Below, piece by piece: positions 8,166 through 18,042 of a stretch of 64,000 bases of DNA. Location of the stretch: assembly GCF_006542665.1 (NCBI RefSeq), contig NZ_AP019735.1:992001-1056000 (forward strand). The letters run 5' to 3'. The notes under the pieces were generated by a model. The model did not search any database, was not told the DNA's origin, and saw nothing but the letters and a program-made list of their open reading frames with translations. Position numbers and translations under genes: made by a program. Within the stretch, counting starts at the first letter, position 1. Every line of letters begins with the position of its first letter. The DNA comes from Alistipes communis. GTDB lineage: Bacteria; Bacteroidota; Bacteroidia; Bacteroidales; Rikenellaceae.

Positions 8166-8390
8166 TCGGGCAGGCCTCTGGCCTGCCATGTGCGGACGCA
8201 AACGAATAATCGTCGTTACGCGCAGCGCACCATCGCTCCGCCTTGCGAAAAAGCGGGAAGAAGAACGGACAGCGGCTGCGCCGTTGAAAATGCGGGCGCG
8301 AGCTTGTCCGCACAGCATTTTAGGCACGGCCGTCGGCGGTTCCCTGACGTTTCGCCTGGCAGATGCTTTTGGCACCACCTTTTGCCCCTA
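8166..8390 (+). repeat. Mosaic intergenic repeat, copy 2
   Basis: The gap from 8125 to 8532 holds no gene. Bases 8166-8390 align in order with the reverse complement of 4065-4302: a GCAGGCC/GGCCTGC hairpin (8170-8186), an AATCGTCGTTACGCGCAG segment, CTTGCGAAAAAGCGGGAAGA, then GCGGGCGCGAGCTTGTCCGC and CTTTTGGCACCACCTTTTG. Bases 8391-8532 are AT-rich with nothing I can name. Confidence 0.7.
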
Positions 8391-8532
8391 AAATCACAAC
8401 GGCTATCTACAAAAAGTATATTAAAGCATATTATCTGATATTCAGATTGTTATTCATCATATCAGTAGAAATATCGAGAGGCCGGACGACTCTGCCGAAA
8501 TTATTTTTGTCCACCTTAAAAAAGCAAAGTCT

Positions 8533-9540
8533 ATGCACAGTACTTTCAAGGTCTTGTTCTACCTCAAACGAACAAAGAACACCCCGCGTGCAGTCTATCC
8601 GGTTATGGGCCGCAGCACGATCAACGGTACGATTTCACAGTTCAGTGCCAAGATCAACGTTCCGGAACAACTGGGGAAGGTTCGTTAAAGGAGGGACGGG
8701 TCGAAGGCTAATGCGTCGAGTCGGAACGCATCAACCGTCATCCGGACAATATCCGCATTCAGATCGGCAAACATTATCGGTCGATTTGCGATCACGATGC
8801 CTACGTCACGGCCGAAAAAGGTCAAGAACGTCTGGCTGGGTATGGGCGAACGATACCGCGGACTCTTGCGGATGTTTTCGAACATTACACGAATGATCTT
8901 TTCAAACGTATCGGCGTAGATCGCTCGGAAAGTACCTGGTGGTGCTATCGGGCGGTGCTGGGTCATCTCCGAGCCTTTCTGAAACACGAGTACAACCTCC
9001 ACCATATTCCGCTGCTCGAATTGGAACAGTCGTTCATCGAGCAATATCACGTCTATTTGAAAACTGTCTGCCGTTCGAAGGCGGGAAGCGTATGCCGCTA
9101 CATAGATTGTTTGAACAACGTGGTGAGAATTTCGTTCAACAACGGTCTTATGCCGCGGAATCCGTTCGCACTTTACCGCTATTCCGCTCCGACGGAACCG
9201 AGAACCTTTCTCAGCGAGGAGGTACTGCGGATTTTTCAGACGTCGCGATTGAAGAGTGCCAAACACGAATACCACCGCGGCCTGTCTCTCTTTTCCTGTT
9301 TTACGGAAATCTGCTACAAAGACATGCGCTATCTGACCTGTGAACAAATCATACCGGACACGAAGGGGCACCTGCGGATGCACGGTAACCGTTGCAAGAC
9401 GGGTGGAGAATATATGGTCAAATTTCTACCCGCAGATTTGCGTCTTCTGGAAAAATATCGCGGAACAGCTCCTCGTCGCTTGCATTCGATATGCCGGGAC
9501 TTACCGAAAAGCGGAAATGAAGAGTGCGATTTTACGCTTT
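8533..9540 (+). pseudogene. Decayed tyrosine recombinase/integrase (Bacteroidetes type)
   Basis: Bases 8533-8688 encode the usual N-terminal arm of Bacteroidetes integrases (MHSTFKVLFYLKRTKNT, then TISQFSAKINVPEQ) and stop at TAA. The sequence resumes in another frame (RINRHPDNIRIQIGKHYRSI, AYVTAEK), shifts out and back near 8815-8880, then runs open through the SAM-like core-binding domain (AVLGHLRAFLKHEYNL, EQYHVYLK) into the start of the catalytic domain (FSCFTEICYKDMRYLTCEQI). The C-terminal catalytic part with the HxxR and the nucleophilic Tyr is missing. At least one stop, two or more frameshifts and a 3' truncation make it inactive. It marks an old mobile element beside the RHS locus. 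Confidence 0.8.
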
Positions 9541-9651
9541 GGACCACCTGTAAGGAAAATGTAAGATTTTTATTTTTCAACAAATTGATTAGAAGCAGTT
9601 TGCGAAAATTCTGTCATTGCTATTTCATCCTCTTTTTCCGAAAAGATTTCC

Positions 9652-9659
9652 TATCTTTG
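9652..9659 (+). promoter_or_regulatory. Predicted -7 element of the RHS operon
   Basis: TATCTTTG, preceded about 20 bases upstream by a T-run. The leader to the ATG at 9744 would be about 78 bases and includes a short ACATAC tandem repeat at about 9694-9716. Confidence 0.6.
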
Positions 9660-9743
9660 TTCAAGGCGCATCTTCCGGTTTACGAACCGAACTCCATACA
9701 CATACACATACACATTCTCATTCTAACCTAAATTCCTTCGGCT

Positions 9744-12700
9744 ATGAAGCATCCGGCCTTTGTATGTTGCGCCGTGTCGTTCCTGTTTCTCGGAGCGACG
9801 TCCGTACAGGCGCAGGAGACGTCCGATCTGACGGACGTCCATTTCTATCCGCCGTCGGCGGTGTCGATGATGAAGTACATCGACTATCCCGTTTCGCACC
9901 GCACGGGAATTCCCGAAATCTCGATCCCGCTCTACACCGTCAGATCGGGATCGCTGGAGCTGCCCGTGAACCTGAGTTTCCACCTCGACGACTTCACGCG
10001 CGTGAACCAGCTCGCCGGCGCGGCCGGCGCAGGATGGTCGCTGAGCTGCGACTTGCAGGTCTCGCGCATCATCAACGGCCGTGATGATTTTCACGCCTCG
10101 GGTTATCTGTCTACGGGCACATCCTACACCAATATCGACAAGAATACTCCCGAAATCGTTCCTTCGGATCAACATCTCTTTTCGATGTGGATTAAGAATA
10201 TAGACGAAGAGCCCGACAAGTTTTACTATAAGCTTCTCGGTAGCAGCGGTGCATTCTACATCGAGAAAGAGCTGGGGCCGACGACCGTACCGATGAACGG
10301 CGATAGGATCGATTATGCGAACCGCAACGGGAATACAGATTTTAGTATCGTGGGTAGTGACGGAACAAAATACAGTTTCTCATCGCAGTACGTCGATTGG
10401 GTGCGAGATTTCAACGCGATGGAGGCTCCGGCACCGACTGCATGGAAATGCACTCGTATCGAGAGTGCCGACGGCAGCGATGCGATCACCTTCTCGTACC
10501 TACCTTATGAATCCAATCTGGTTCGACAATTGGAGGGATCGCACGATTTGTACGACGATGCCGAGATTTCAGGTTCCGGCTCTTCAATGTTTGAATCGCT
10601 GGCTCGAGCGCCCCGACAGGAGCTGCATTACGGAATGAATACTTCGTGCGATTATTTTCTGAGAGGAGACAATGAAATTGCCGACGGTTGGGAGATGGAA
10701 ACTGCGCCCGAACAGGATGAAAGCGCACAATTTGCCCGCAAAGTCCTCAATACGATACACACCCATTACATCGACAGAATCGAATTCCGCGGCGGTTCCC
10801 TGCAATTCGTCTACGAACAATACAACTCCAATCGCACAGCGATTCGCAGGCCCATTCTGACACGTATCGAGGTTTACGATCTGCAAGGCGTGCTGCGCAA
10901 GACGATCCTGCTGACACAATCCATCGATACGGGGTATTACCTCGACGAAAATTTGGCCATGATGTACGGCCGTTACCTGAACGCACTGACGATCGACGCT
11001 CAACGTTATCGATTCGAGTATGGAGCGATGCACTACGGAGATTCTTTCTCGGATTTCTGGGGACATGCGCGTATGGGCAGCTACGACCGCGGAATTCCTG
11101 CTATTGCACGCCATTATACGACGATCGAGAAAGGCAGCTCACCCCGAGACCGTCACGGTAACAGATTGATCGATACGCCTCTTTCGGAATATGAGAAATA
11201 TATTCCGTCGTACTATACATCCGAGATTTATCTCTATACGGCATCCCCTAAAAAACTGCTTACGATTACCTATCCCACAGGCGGCTATACGGAGTTCCAC
11301 TGCGACCACAACCAGTTCTGCGATCGTTCAGGCACAAACCGTTATATCTCGAGTTACCGCATTCGGGACATCCGTGCGTTCGATCGTGACAGTATGTTGC
11401 TCAAACAGACACACTACGAATACGGAGCCAATGAAAGCGGCAACGGCATCATTCGTCATGAACCCGATACGAGCGAGGAACAGGGTAATTGCCATACCTT
11501 ACAGACGATCGTCTATTATGAGACGTACAATGGAGCGACAACGAACACCCTGCGGTTACGTTGCAGGACATATTATCCTCATACGACGTATCGCACCAAC
11601 TACAACGACGGGAGCCATGTCCAGTACGACGAGGTGGCCGAATACCAAAGCGAAGGTGGAGTTCTGTCCGGAAAAACCGTCTACAAATATACGCTCGATC
11701 CGCCGCTCGAGGGCTCGCTGAATCGCCCCGCAATAGCACTCCCCGGAAGTCCCTATCCCATGGAAATGGAATCTTGGCATCAAGGAAGTCTCGATTCCGT
11801 CATCCAATACAAGTATGTCGACGGTCGTTTCGAATGGCTCGTCCGCAGAGATTATACCTATATGCCGTATCTCTCGGCTAAGAAAATTTTCAGAGGACGT
11901 GTCTGGCCAACTACCCGGCATGTACAGATCGAAGCGAATGGCTCCTTACGGGAACAACCTCGGTTGACAACTTCACCCTACGACGACAATAAAAATACAT
12001 ATAGTTACTCCTACAATGCCATCGACGTGGGTTGTATGCAGCTTTCGGAGGAGGTTATCGAGCAGCGCGAAGACGACGGACGCATTCTGCGCCGACGGAC
12101 GAACTATTATTACGACACGAATCCCTATACCGCCAGCCGCAAGGAGACGACCTACGCCGACGGACGAACCGTCACCGAGCGGACGCTCTACGCCGAAGAC
12201 TACCTGCCGTCGAGCGTGCAGACGATGCTCGATCGCAACCTTCTCTCGCTCCCGCTCGAACGGGTCGTCTATACCGACGAGACCGTCACGCACGGCGATA
12301 CGTTCCGCTACGATCTCTACGGGCGTCCCGACAGCCTCTCGACGCTGGCTTCGCTCGACCTCTCGCCCGCATCGTTCCGCTTCTCGAACCGCAGCTCTAC
12401 GGGCGGGAAAGGCGCCTATACGCCCGACACGCATTACATCGGACGGGCGTCGCTGCGCTACGACGCCGACGGCAACATCTGCGAGGTGCAGGCCGTGGGA
12501 CAGCCTCCGATCTGTTATCTGTGGGGCTACAAGGGTCAGTACCTCGTGGCCGAAATCCGCAACGCCGCATACGACGAGGTGACGACCGCCTTGGGTGCGG
12601 CGACCGTCGAGCATATCCGTACCTCGGTCGTGCTGTCGGAGGGCGATCTTGCGGCGCTCGACGGCCTGCGAACCAGCCGCAAGGAGTGGCACGTCACCAC

Positions 12701-12863
12701 GGCGACATACATCCCGCTGGTGGGGATGGCCTCGATGACCGATCCTTCGGGACGTGAAACCACCTACGAGTACGATGCGTTCGGCCGCCTGATCTCGGTC
12801 AAAGACGGTAAGGGCGAACAAGTCCAATCTTATGATTATCATTTTGCTACGGAAAACCGGTAA
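9744..12863 (+). CDS. Secreted RHS/YD-repeat protein without a toxin tip
   Basis: A 1039-residue protein with a Sec signal peptide (cleavage near VQAQ-E). The N-terminal third (SVSMMKYIDYPVSHRTGIPE, then AAGAGWSLSCDLQV) matches the entry region of Bacteroidetes RHS proteins, which places a smooth beta domain before the shell. YD-type repeats appear late (SLRYDADGNICEVQ, TTYEYDAFGRLISV). It ends in an RHS-like segment without a core boundary or toxin. It is 13 bases upstream of the full RHS toxin gene, so the two form an operon; it may build part of the same shell or act in export. That role is inference. Confidence 0.75.
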   Translation: MKHPAFVCCAVSFLFLGATSVQAQETSDLTDVHFYPPSAVSMMKYIDYPVSHRTGIPEISIPLYTVRSGSLELPVNLSFHLDDFTRVNQLAGAAGAGWSLSCDLQVSRIINGRDDFHASGYLSTGTSYTNIDKNTPEIVPSDQHLFSMWIKNIDEEPDKFYYKLLGSSGAFYIEKELGPTTVPMNGDRIDYANRNGNTDFSIVGSDGTKYSFSSQYVDWVRDFNAMEAPAPTAWKCTRIESADGSDAITFSYLPYESNLVRQLEGSHDLYDDAEISGSGSSMFESLARAPRQELHYGMNTSCDYFLRGDNEIADGWEMETAPEQDESAQFARKVLNTIHTHYIDRIEFRGGSLQFVYEQYNSNRTAIRRPILTRIEVYDLQGVLRKTILLTQSIDTGYYLDENLAMMYGRYLNALTIDAQRYRFEYGAMHYGDSFSDFWGHARMGSYDRGIPAIARHYTTIEKGSSPRDRHGNRLIDTPLSEYEKYIPSYYTSEIYLYTASPKKLLTITYPTGGYTEFHCDHNQFCDRSGTNRYISSYRIRDIRAFDRDSMLLKQTHYEYGANESGNGIIRHEPDTSEEQGNCHTLQTIVYYETYNGATTNTLRLRCRTYYPHTTYRTNYNDGSHVQYDEVAEYQSEGGVLSGKTVYKYTLDPPLEGSLNRPAIALPGSPYPMEMESWHQGSLDSVIQYKYVDGRFEWLVRRDYTYMPYLSAKKIFRGRVWPTTRHVQIEANGSLREQPRLTTSPYDDNKNTYSYSYNAIDVGCMQLSEEVIEQREDDGRILRRRTNYYYDTNPYTASRKETTYADGRTVTERTLYAEDYLPSSVQTMLDRNLLSLPLERVVYTDETVTHGDTFRYDLYGRPDSLSTLASLDLSPASFRFSNRSSTGGKGAYTPDTHYIGRASLRYDADGNICEVQAVGQPPICYLWGYKGQYLVAEIRNAAYDEVTTALGAATVEHIRTSVVLSEGDLAALDGLRTSRKEWHVTTATYIPLVGMASMTDPSGRETTYEYDAFGRLISVKDGKGEQVQSYDYHFATENR

Positions 12864-12876
12864 ATCTGAATCACTC

Positions 12877-15800
12877 ATGAAAAAGCTATATCTGTTGCTT
12901 GCTCTCGCAGTAGCGGGCATGCACGTATCCTTCGCCCAGTTGATCTGGCATCCGAATCTCGGGACATCGCCCTCGGAGCAGGTCTCGCTGTCCTGGAACG
13001 ATACGTCCTATACGATCGTTGCCGAAGACGGCGACGAGTTCTCGCCGGGCAACGCCGTCGAGGAGATGAACCGCCAACTTCTGGATAATGGGATCCGCTG
13101 GGTTCGCGTCCTGTATATCGACAACGCCGAAACAGGAACCTATCTGGTCGAACTTCAACTCGATCCCAATACCACGAGCGGCGAACGCACGGTGGCTTTC
13201 GGCACTTATGCCAGTCACGTCTATATCAAGCAAAAACCCCAGTATTCGTATCCGTCCGTCGACTGGCCGGCCGACCGCTGTTTCTACATCTGTCCGGGGC
13301 AGTCCGCAGAAATTCATCTGCACGACACGGAGATCGACAAGAGCTATTTCCTATGGCGGACCTACGAGGACGATTCCGAGGAGGAGACTGACTTCTTCCT
13401 CGGTACGGGCGGCGACTATACCTATCGCATCTCTACTCCGGGCACGTACCGGTTCGACTTCCCAGATTCGGATTTTACGGTCAAATACTACGAAGCCTTT
13501 TCTTATGAATATCCCGCCAGCGAGGAGGCCGCTTTGATCGATGCCAACGGCGGCATCTATCGAATCTTCATGGAGGCATACCTCGACGCCGCAGGCCAGC
13601 GGCATCCGATCAATAGTATCAGCGATCTGGCATTCCTCGAAGAACCGTTCGCGGTCTACAACTCCGGCGGTTCAATAAACTGGAATCCTCATATCCGCAT
13701 CTCCTACGGATTCGCTGCCGAAGGTATCGACCAGGGATACATCCAGATTACCTGTCCGCCCAATCTCTCTTCGACGAGTATCTACAACCACAGCGAGCTA
13801 CGCATCAGCGACAGCATTGTTTTCTCGGTCGATCAATCCGGCGGAGGTTCGGTAGTGGCATGCCCCGTCTCCTATCGTTACAATAAATCGTCCTCCAACG
13901 TCGAAGCATGGATCAGCACGTCGCAACCCGACGTGGTCTATACGCTCTATCGCGACGGAATCGAACAGGAGACCGTGCTCGGCAACGGAGAGACCATCAC
14001 GCTGTACGCTCCGAAAGCCACCGGGTATTACCACGTCACGGCGGCCTACGAAGAAAACGGACTCCGCGACGAAAAGGAACTCGACGGCGCCCGGTATGAC
14101 GACGGCATACTGGCTCTCGACAAAGACGAGAACTGGATTCTGACCAGAACCTTCAACGGCGACAAGCCGGCGGCGTCCGATGTCGCCTATTACAATGGGC
14201 TGGGATTGCCCGAACAGTCGATTCAGATCGCGGCATCGCCTGACGGTCGGGATCTGGTAACGCCGATCGGTTATGACGCGCTGCTGCGTGAAGACGCCAA
14301 AAGTTACCTCTCTTATGCGGCTCGGTCGAGTGGCGGACGGAAACAGGCGTCGGCCCTGACGAACCAGCAGGCATTTTACGGCACATTGTATGGACAGGCC
14401 GATGCGCAGCGCTCCTTCACGGAGAAGGTCTACGAGGCGTCGCCGCTCGGGCGCGTACGCAAGCAGGCGTTGCCCGGTTACATGAAAGACTTCGAGGTCG
14501 TCTACACCGAGTTCGATTACCGGACAAACGACACCGACGAGGTGCGATGGCTCGCAGTGGGCGTCGACGGCGAACTGGTCTGCGAGGGGTGCCACGACGC
14601 CGGAACGCTCTCATGCACCGTGACGACCGATCCCGACGGCCATGTCGTGCAGAGCTTCACCGACGGACTGGGGCGGACGCTACTGAGCCGCACGTTCGAT
14701 GACGACGAACCGATCGACACCTACTCCGTCTACGACGACTACGGCCGGCTGCGGTGGGTCGTCACGCCCGAAGGCAGTTACCTGCTCAGCGATTCGCAGA
14801 CATTCCCCGTCGACGACGATTTCGCCGAAAAGTATTGCTACGTCTACACCTACAACGATCGCGGCCTCATGGTCGAGAAACGGATGCCCGGACGCGAGGC
14901 GGAGTATATGCGCTACGACGAAGGAGACCGTCTTCGAGTGTCGCAGGACGGCAATCTACGCGCGAAGAAGCAGTGGATAAGCTATTCGTACGATGCATTG
15001 GGACGGGTGCAGGAGCAGAGCCTTGCCACCGAAATCGAATGGACGCCCGTACGCCCGCTCGTCGAAATAATCGGTGAGCCGATCGAATTTCTCGAACCTC
15101 CCTATTTGGGCGCTTCGGTACCGTTGCGGAAATATGTTTACGACACCTATCCATCGGAGGTGCAGGCGGCGGGGATCGGGTTTCAGCCGATCGAAGGTCT
15201 GACGGCCACGGACGGTGAATCGCTGCGCTACGACAATGCCACGGGTTCGCTGACCTACGAGAAACTTGCTGTGCTGGCCAACGATACGATCACGGGCTAT
15301 CACCAGCGCGCCTACTATTACGACTACAAAGGACGTTTGATCCAGACCGTCGAGCGCGACACCGAGGATGGCATCCTCTGCACCTCGCAGCGCTACGATT
15401 TCGTGGGAAACCTCATCGCACAACGCGAAAGCTATACCCGCGCGGGCAAGACCGACGACATCGACCGCACCTTCACCTACGACGATCGCAGCCGCTTGTT
15501 GCGCGAAACAACTCAGGTGAACGGCGGCGAATTGGCCGTGGTCGATTATGAGTACGATGAGTTAGGACGATTGTCTGGGCGTATGTTGGGCACAGTTGAA
15601 GAACAGTCGGATTACGACATCCGAAGCTGGCTGACCGAGAAAAGCAGCGAGTTGTTCTCTATGTCGCTCGGACACTCCTATACGGGAAATATCACCTCGT
15701 GGCAGTGGCAGCACAAGGGCGATCCGTCCGGCGACGGCCCGCAGAACCGGTATGAATTCACCTACGACGACCTGTCGCGGCTGACGCACACCGATCAGTA

Positions 15801-17229
15801 TGTAAACGGCGAGAGGGTTCGTCAGAATGTCGAACGTCACCTCTCTTATGACCGTAACGGGAATTTGCTGAGCATGATCCGTTATGAGAATGGCGAGGAA
15901 CAATGCAACATGAAATATCAATATCAGGGGAATCACCTTTATCGATACATGGAGGACGAGCTTGTCGACGTGGATTTCGGTGCGGATACCGTAACGATGC
16001 TCCCCTCGGTGCTGCGGTTCGAAAGCCTGAAGCCTTGGTTGGCTCTGCATGAATACGATGCGAACGGGAATGTAACAAAAGACCGGGAGCGAGGACTGGA
16101 TATGTCATATAATTGTCTGAATTTGCTCGAATATGCCTCGGACAACGATGCGAATGCCATAAATTATTGTTATCTTGCAGACGGTACGAAACTTTCAGCG
16201 ACGACTGGTGACGACTGCGGTTTCTCGTATCGAGGTTCTTTTACATATCGTACGGATGCCGGAGGCGACCGTGTATTCGAGAGTACGCCGTTCGGCGGCG
16301 GCAGGATCGTGGGGACGGTCGACGATGAAACCGAGGTTCGTTATTTCCTGACCGATCATCTGGGAAGCGTGCGTGTCGTGGCGACAGACAAGAACAACGT
16401 GCTCGAACGCAACGACTACCAGCCTTTCGGCAAACGTTGGGTAACGCCTTCGTTGCCTGTTTCGGACAACCGAGACCGCTTCAATGGAAAGGAGGATCAA
16501 TCGTTCGCCGGCCTGCCGTTCTCGGACTACGGCGCTCGTATGTACGACCGAGAACGAGGACGTTGGCTCTCGCAGGATCCCTTGCAGCAATACCATAGTC
16601 CGTATGTTTTCTGCGGGAACAATCCGATCCGGTTGATCGATCTCGATGGAATGGAGGCCCGTGATTCAACGAGTGTGATGATTCCTCCGGTTATCGTTTA
16701 TCCTTCCGAAGATGGTGAAGGAGGTGGGCACAGCAACTCTTTCTGGTGGTCTCTCATACCCGGTTATTCACTTTATGAGGCTTATGAAGCTTTTAGCGAT
16801 GGGGAATATAAATCAGGCTTTAAGAATGGATTGTATGGAACAATAGATATTGGCCTTTGTTTTATCCCTGTTAGTAAGTTGAGCAACTTATACAAAGTTG
16901 GAAAGAATCTGAAAAAGGCTACCTCTATTTCAAGAATATTACCTCAATTCTCGAATAGTACAATTGAACGTGCAGTTCAAAAAATGATGCGAAATAAAGA
17001 TAAAATAGATTTTCATATTTTTGTTCCCAAGCATAAATTAGAGAATGTCGTTAACACGTTAGGAGGTAAAGAAAATACGATACGTCAAGCATTAATCGAG
17101 TTAAATGGGAAATTGCCTGTTAGCGGAAAATTTGAAGCGACAATTGAGTTGGGAGGATCACAGGTGACGGTTCGAGGATATGTAGTTGATGGGCTTCCCG
17201 ATATAGGAACGATGTTTGTACCAAAATGA
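12877..17229 (+). CDS. RHS polymorphic toxin
   Basis: A 1450-residue protein with a Sec signal peptide (LLLALAVAGMHVSFAQ). A DUF6443-like region begins near residue 410 (RTFNGDKPAASDVAYYNGLG). Many YD repeats follow (LRWVVTPEGSY, FTYDDRSRLLRET). The RHS core lies near 1150-1258 (RYFLTDHLGSVRVVATD, YDRERGRWLSQDP, NPIRLIDLDGME). The variable tip is about 1259-1450: a hydrophobic pretoxin stretch (TIDIGLCFIPVSKL), then a toxin with HIFVPKHKLENVV and a C-terminal VTVRGYVVDGLPDIGTMFV. The HIxxxKH plus VDGxxxIGT pattern resembles predicted RNase toxins of the BECR fold, but I cannot name the family with certainty. From about 16750 the DNA turns AT-rich, as expected for an exchanged tip. Confidence 0.88.
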   Translation: MKKLYLLLALAVAGMHVSFAQLIWHPNLGTSPSEQVSLSWNDTSYTIVAEDGDEFSPGNAVEEMNRQLLDNGIRWVRVLYIDNAETGTYLVELQLDPNTTSGERTVAFGTYASHVYIKQKPQYSYPSVDWPADRCFYICPGQSAEIHLHDTEIDKSYFLWRTYEDDSEEETDFFLGTGGDYTYRISTPGTYRFDFPDSDFTVKYYEAFSYEYPASEEAALIDANGGIYRIFMEAYLDAAGQRHPINSISDLAFLEEPFAVYNSGGSINWNPHIRISYGFAAEGIDQGYIQITCPPNLSSTSIYNHSELRISDSIVFSVDQSGGGSVVACPVSYRYNKSSSNVEAWISTSQPDVVYTLYRDGIEQETVLGNGETITLYAPKATGYYHVTAAYEENGLRDEKELDGARYDDGILALDKDENWILTRTFNGDKPAASDVAYYNGLGLPEQSIQIAASPDGRDLVTPIGYDALLREDAKSYLSYAARSSGGRKQASALTNQQAFYGTLYGQADAQRSFTEKVYEASPLGRVRKQALPGYMKDFEVVYTEFDYRTNDTDEVRWLAVGVDGELVCEGCHDAGTLSCTVTTDPDGHVVQSFTDGLGRTLLSRTFDDDEPIDTYSVYDDYGRLRWVVTPEGSYLLSDSQTFPVDDDFAEKYCYVYTYNDRGLMVEKRMPGREAEYMRYDEGDRLRVSQDGNLRAKKQWISYSYDALGRVQEQSLATEIEWTPVRPLVEIIGEPIEFLEPPYLGASVPLRKYVYDTYPSEVQAAGIGFQPIEGLTATDGESLRYDNATGSLTYEKLAVLANDTITGYHQRAYYYDYKGRLIQTVERDTEDGILCTSQRYDFVGNLIAQRESYTRAGKTDDIDRTFTYDDRSRLLRETTQVNGGELAVVDYEYDELGRLSGRMLGTVEEQSDYDIRSWLTEKSSELFSMSLGHSYTGNITSWQWQHKGDPSGDGPQNRYEFTYDDLSRLTHTDQYVNGERVRQNVERHLSYDRNGNLLSMIRYENGEEQCNMKYQYQGNHLYRYMEDELVDVDFGADTVTMLPSVLRFESLKPWLALHEYDANGNVTKDRERGLDMSYNCLNLLEYASDNDANAINYCYLADGTKLSATTGDDCGFSYRGSFTYRTDAGGDRVFESTPFGGGRIVGTVDDETEVRYFLTDHLGSVRVVATDKNNVLERNDYQPFGKRWVTPSLPVSDNRDRFNGKEDQSFAGLPFSDYGARMYDRERGRWLSQDPLQQYHSPYVFCGNNPIRLIDLDGMEARDSTSVMIPPVIVYPSEDGEGGGHSNSFWWSLIPGYSLYEAYEAFSDGEYKSGFKNGLYGTIDIGLCFIPVSKLSNLYKVGKNLKKATSISRILPQFSNSTIERAVQKMMRNKDKIDFHIFVPKHKLENVVNTLGGKENTIRQALIELNGKLPVSGKFEATIELGGSQVTVRGYVVDGLPDIGTMFVPK
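16171..16793 (+). repeat. RHS core direct repeat, copy A
   Basis: Bases 16171-16793 align without gaps to 18266-18888 (constant offset 2095). The repeat spans the RHS core and the first residues after the core boundary and ends where the two tips diverge (EAYEAFSDG versus EIYEAFKSSFK). Confidence 0.9.
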
Positions 17230-17239
17230 TGATAAATTT

Positions 17240-17785
17240 ATGAGTTGGAAAGATGATTTATTGGAATTGAAGCGTCAAGAGCGCTGGATGGATATTATAG
17301 TTTCATGCGAGCAACAGATACAAAAAGATAACAATTCTGCAGATTCATATATCCAGACAATCTATTTAACCCACGACATATTGTTGGAAGAGTATCCGAC
17401 ACCGCAAGAAGAGCAGGAAGCACAACGATTGTTGATTCACACGTTTTCGGATGGACAACAACGCCATTGGGATAATGCGGAATATTTGTTTTTTATTGGA
17501 AGCCTGGTCCCTATTGCTGAATGGTTGTTTGGGCTAAAAGAAAGCAGTAAGCCCCTTGAAAAACGGATAGGATATGAAATGGTAAAAAAAGCGACTCTGC
17601 TGGATCCTCATAATTTATTATATAGATGGAGTTACCAAGATTATAATAGAGATACTCAATCCAAACAGCTGGCTCAGGATATATTATCGGATCAGGTTGT
17701 CGTATCCTATCTCCGTCGTCAGGGCTACGCGGGAGAGTATATGCTCGATATTCTTGGTGTTGCCAGCACTTGGGTGGATGATTGA
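17240..17785 (+). CDS. Candidate immunity protein for the RHS toxin
   Basis: A 181-residue, apparently soluble and mostly helical protein that starts 10 bases after the toxin stop. It begins MSWKDDLLELKRQERWMD and ends in STWVDD, with no signal peptide, as expected for an antitoxin acting in the cytoplasm. An upstream in-frame start at 17216 would overlap the toxin gene, but 17240 gives the cleaner spacing. Its AT-rich composition matches the toxin tip and not the RHS body, so the two probably arrived together. I do not recognise the family; the immunity role is inferred from position and composition. Confidence 0.65.
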   Translation: MSWKDDLLELKRQERWMDIIVSCEQQIQKDNNSADSYIQTIYLTHDILLEEYPTPQEEQEAQRLLIHTFSDGQQRHWDNAEYLFFIGSLVPIAEWLFGLKESSKPLEKRIGYEMVKKATLLDPHNLLYRWSYQDYNRDTQSKQLAQDILSDQVVVSYLRRQGYAGEYMLDILGVASTWVDD

Positions 17786-17788
17786 TTT

Positions 17789-18042
17789 GCAAAATTTATT
17801 TTAAATAAAATAATCATAAATATTTCAGTGTAAGAAAATAGGGAATATGAATAGTCTAAAAGGTTTCTATCCAACCTTTTAGGCTGTTCATATTTTATTC
17901 TTCCCATTTATCTTGGGAAGCGAATTATATCCACTTTGTAAACGGCTCATCGGGATGTAATCTGTTATAATTACTGATAAGGCTATCCCATAATGTAGGA
18001 TCAGAGGCATATCCGATCCGCTTTTCGAAATCTGGCGAGGGT
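17789..18042. repeat. 255-bp dispersed repeat, copy 1, with a truncated minus-strand gene end
   Basis: This segment matches 42316-42570 over its whole length, with the same borders (GCAAAATTTATT at the left, GGCGAGGGT at the right). The middle differs but keeps a hairpin; here it is CTAAAAGG/CCTTTTAG. On the minus strand 17925-18042 encodes the end of a protein: PDFEKRIGYASDPTLWDSLI followed by SNYNRLHPDEPFTKWI and a stop. The gene's 5' part is missing; the RHS orphan fragment begins right at the border. It looks like the 3' end of a lost gene, perhaps an earlier tip or cargo gene. Confidence 0.75.
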
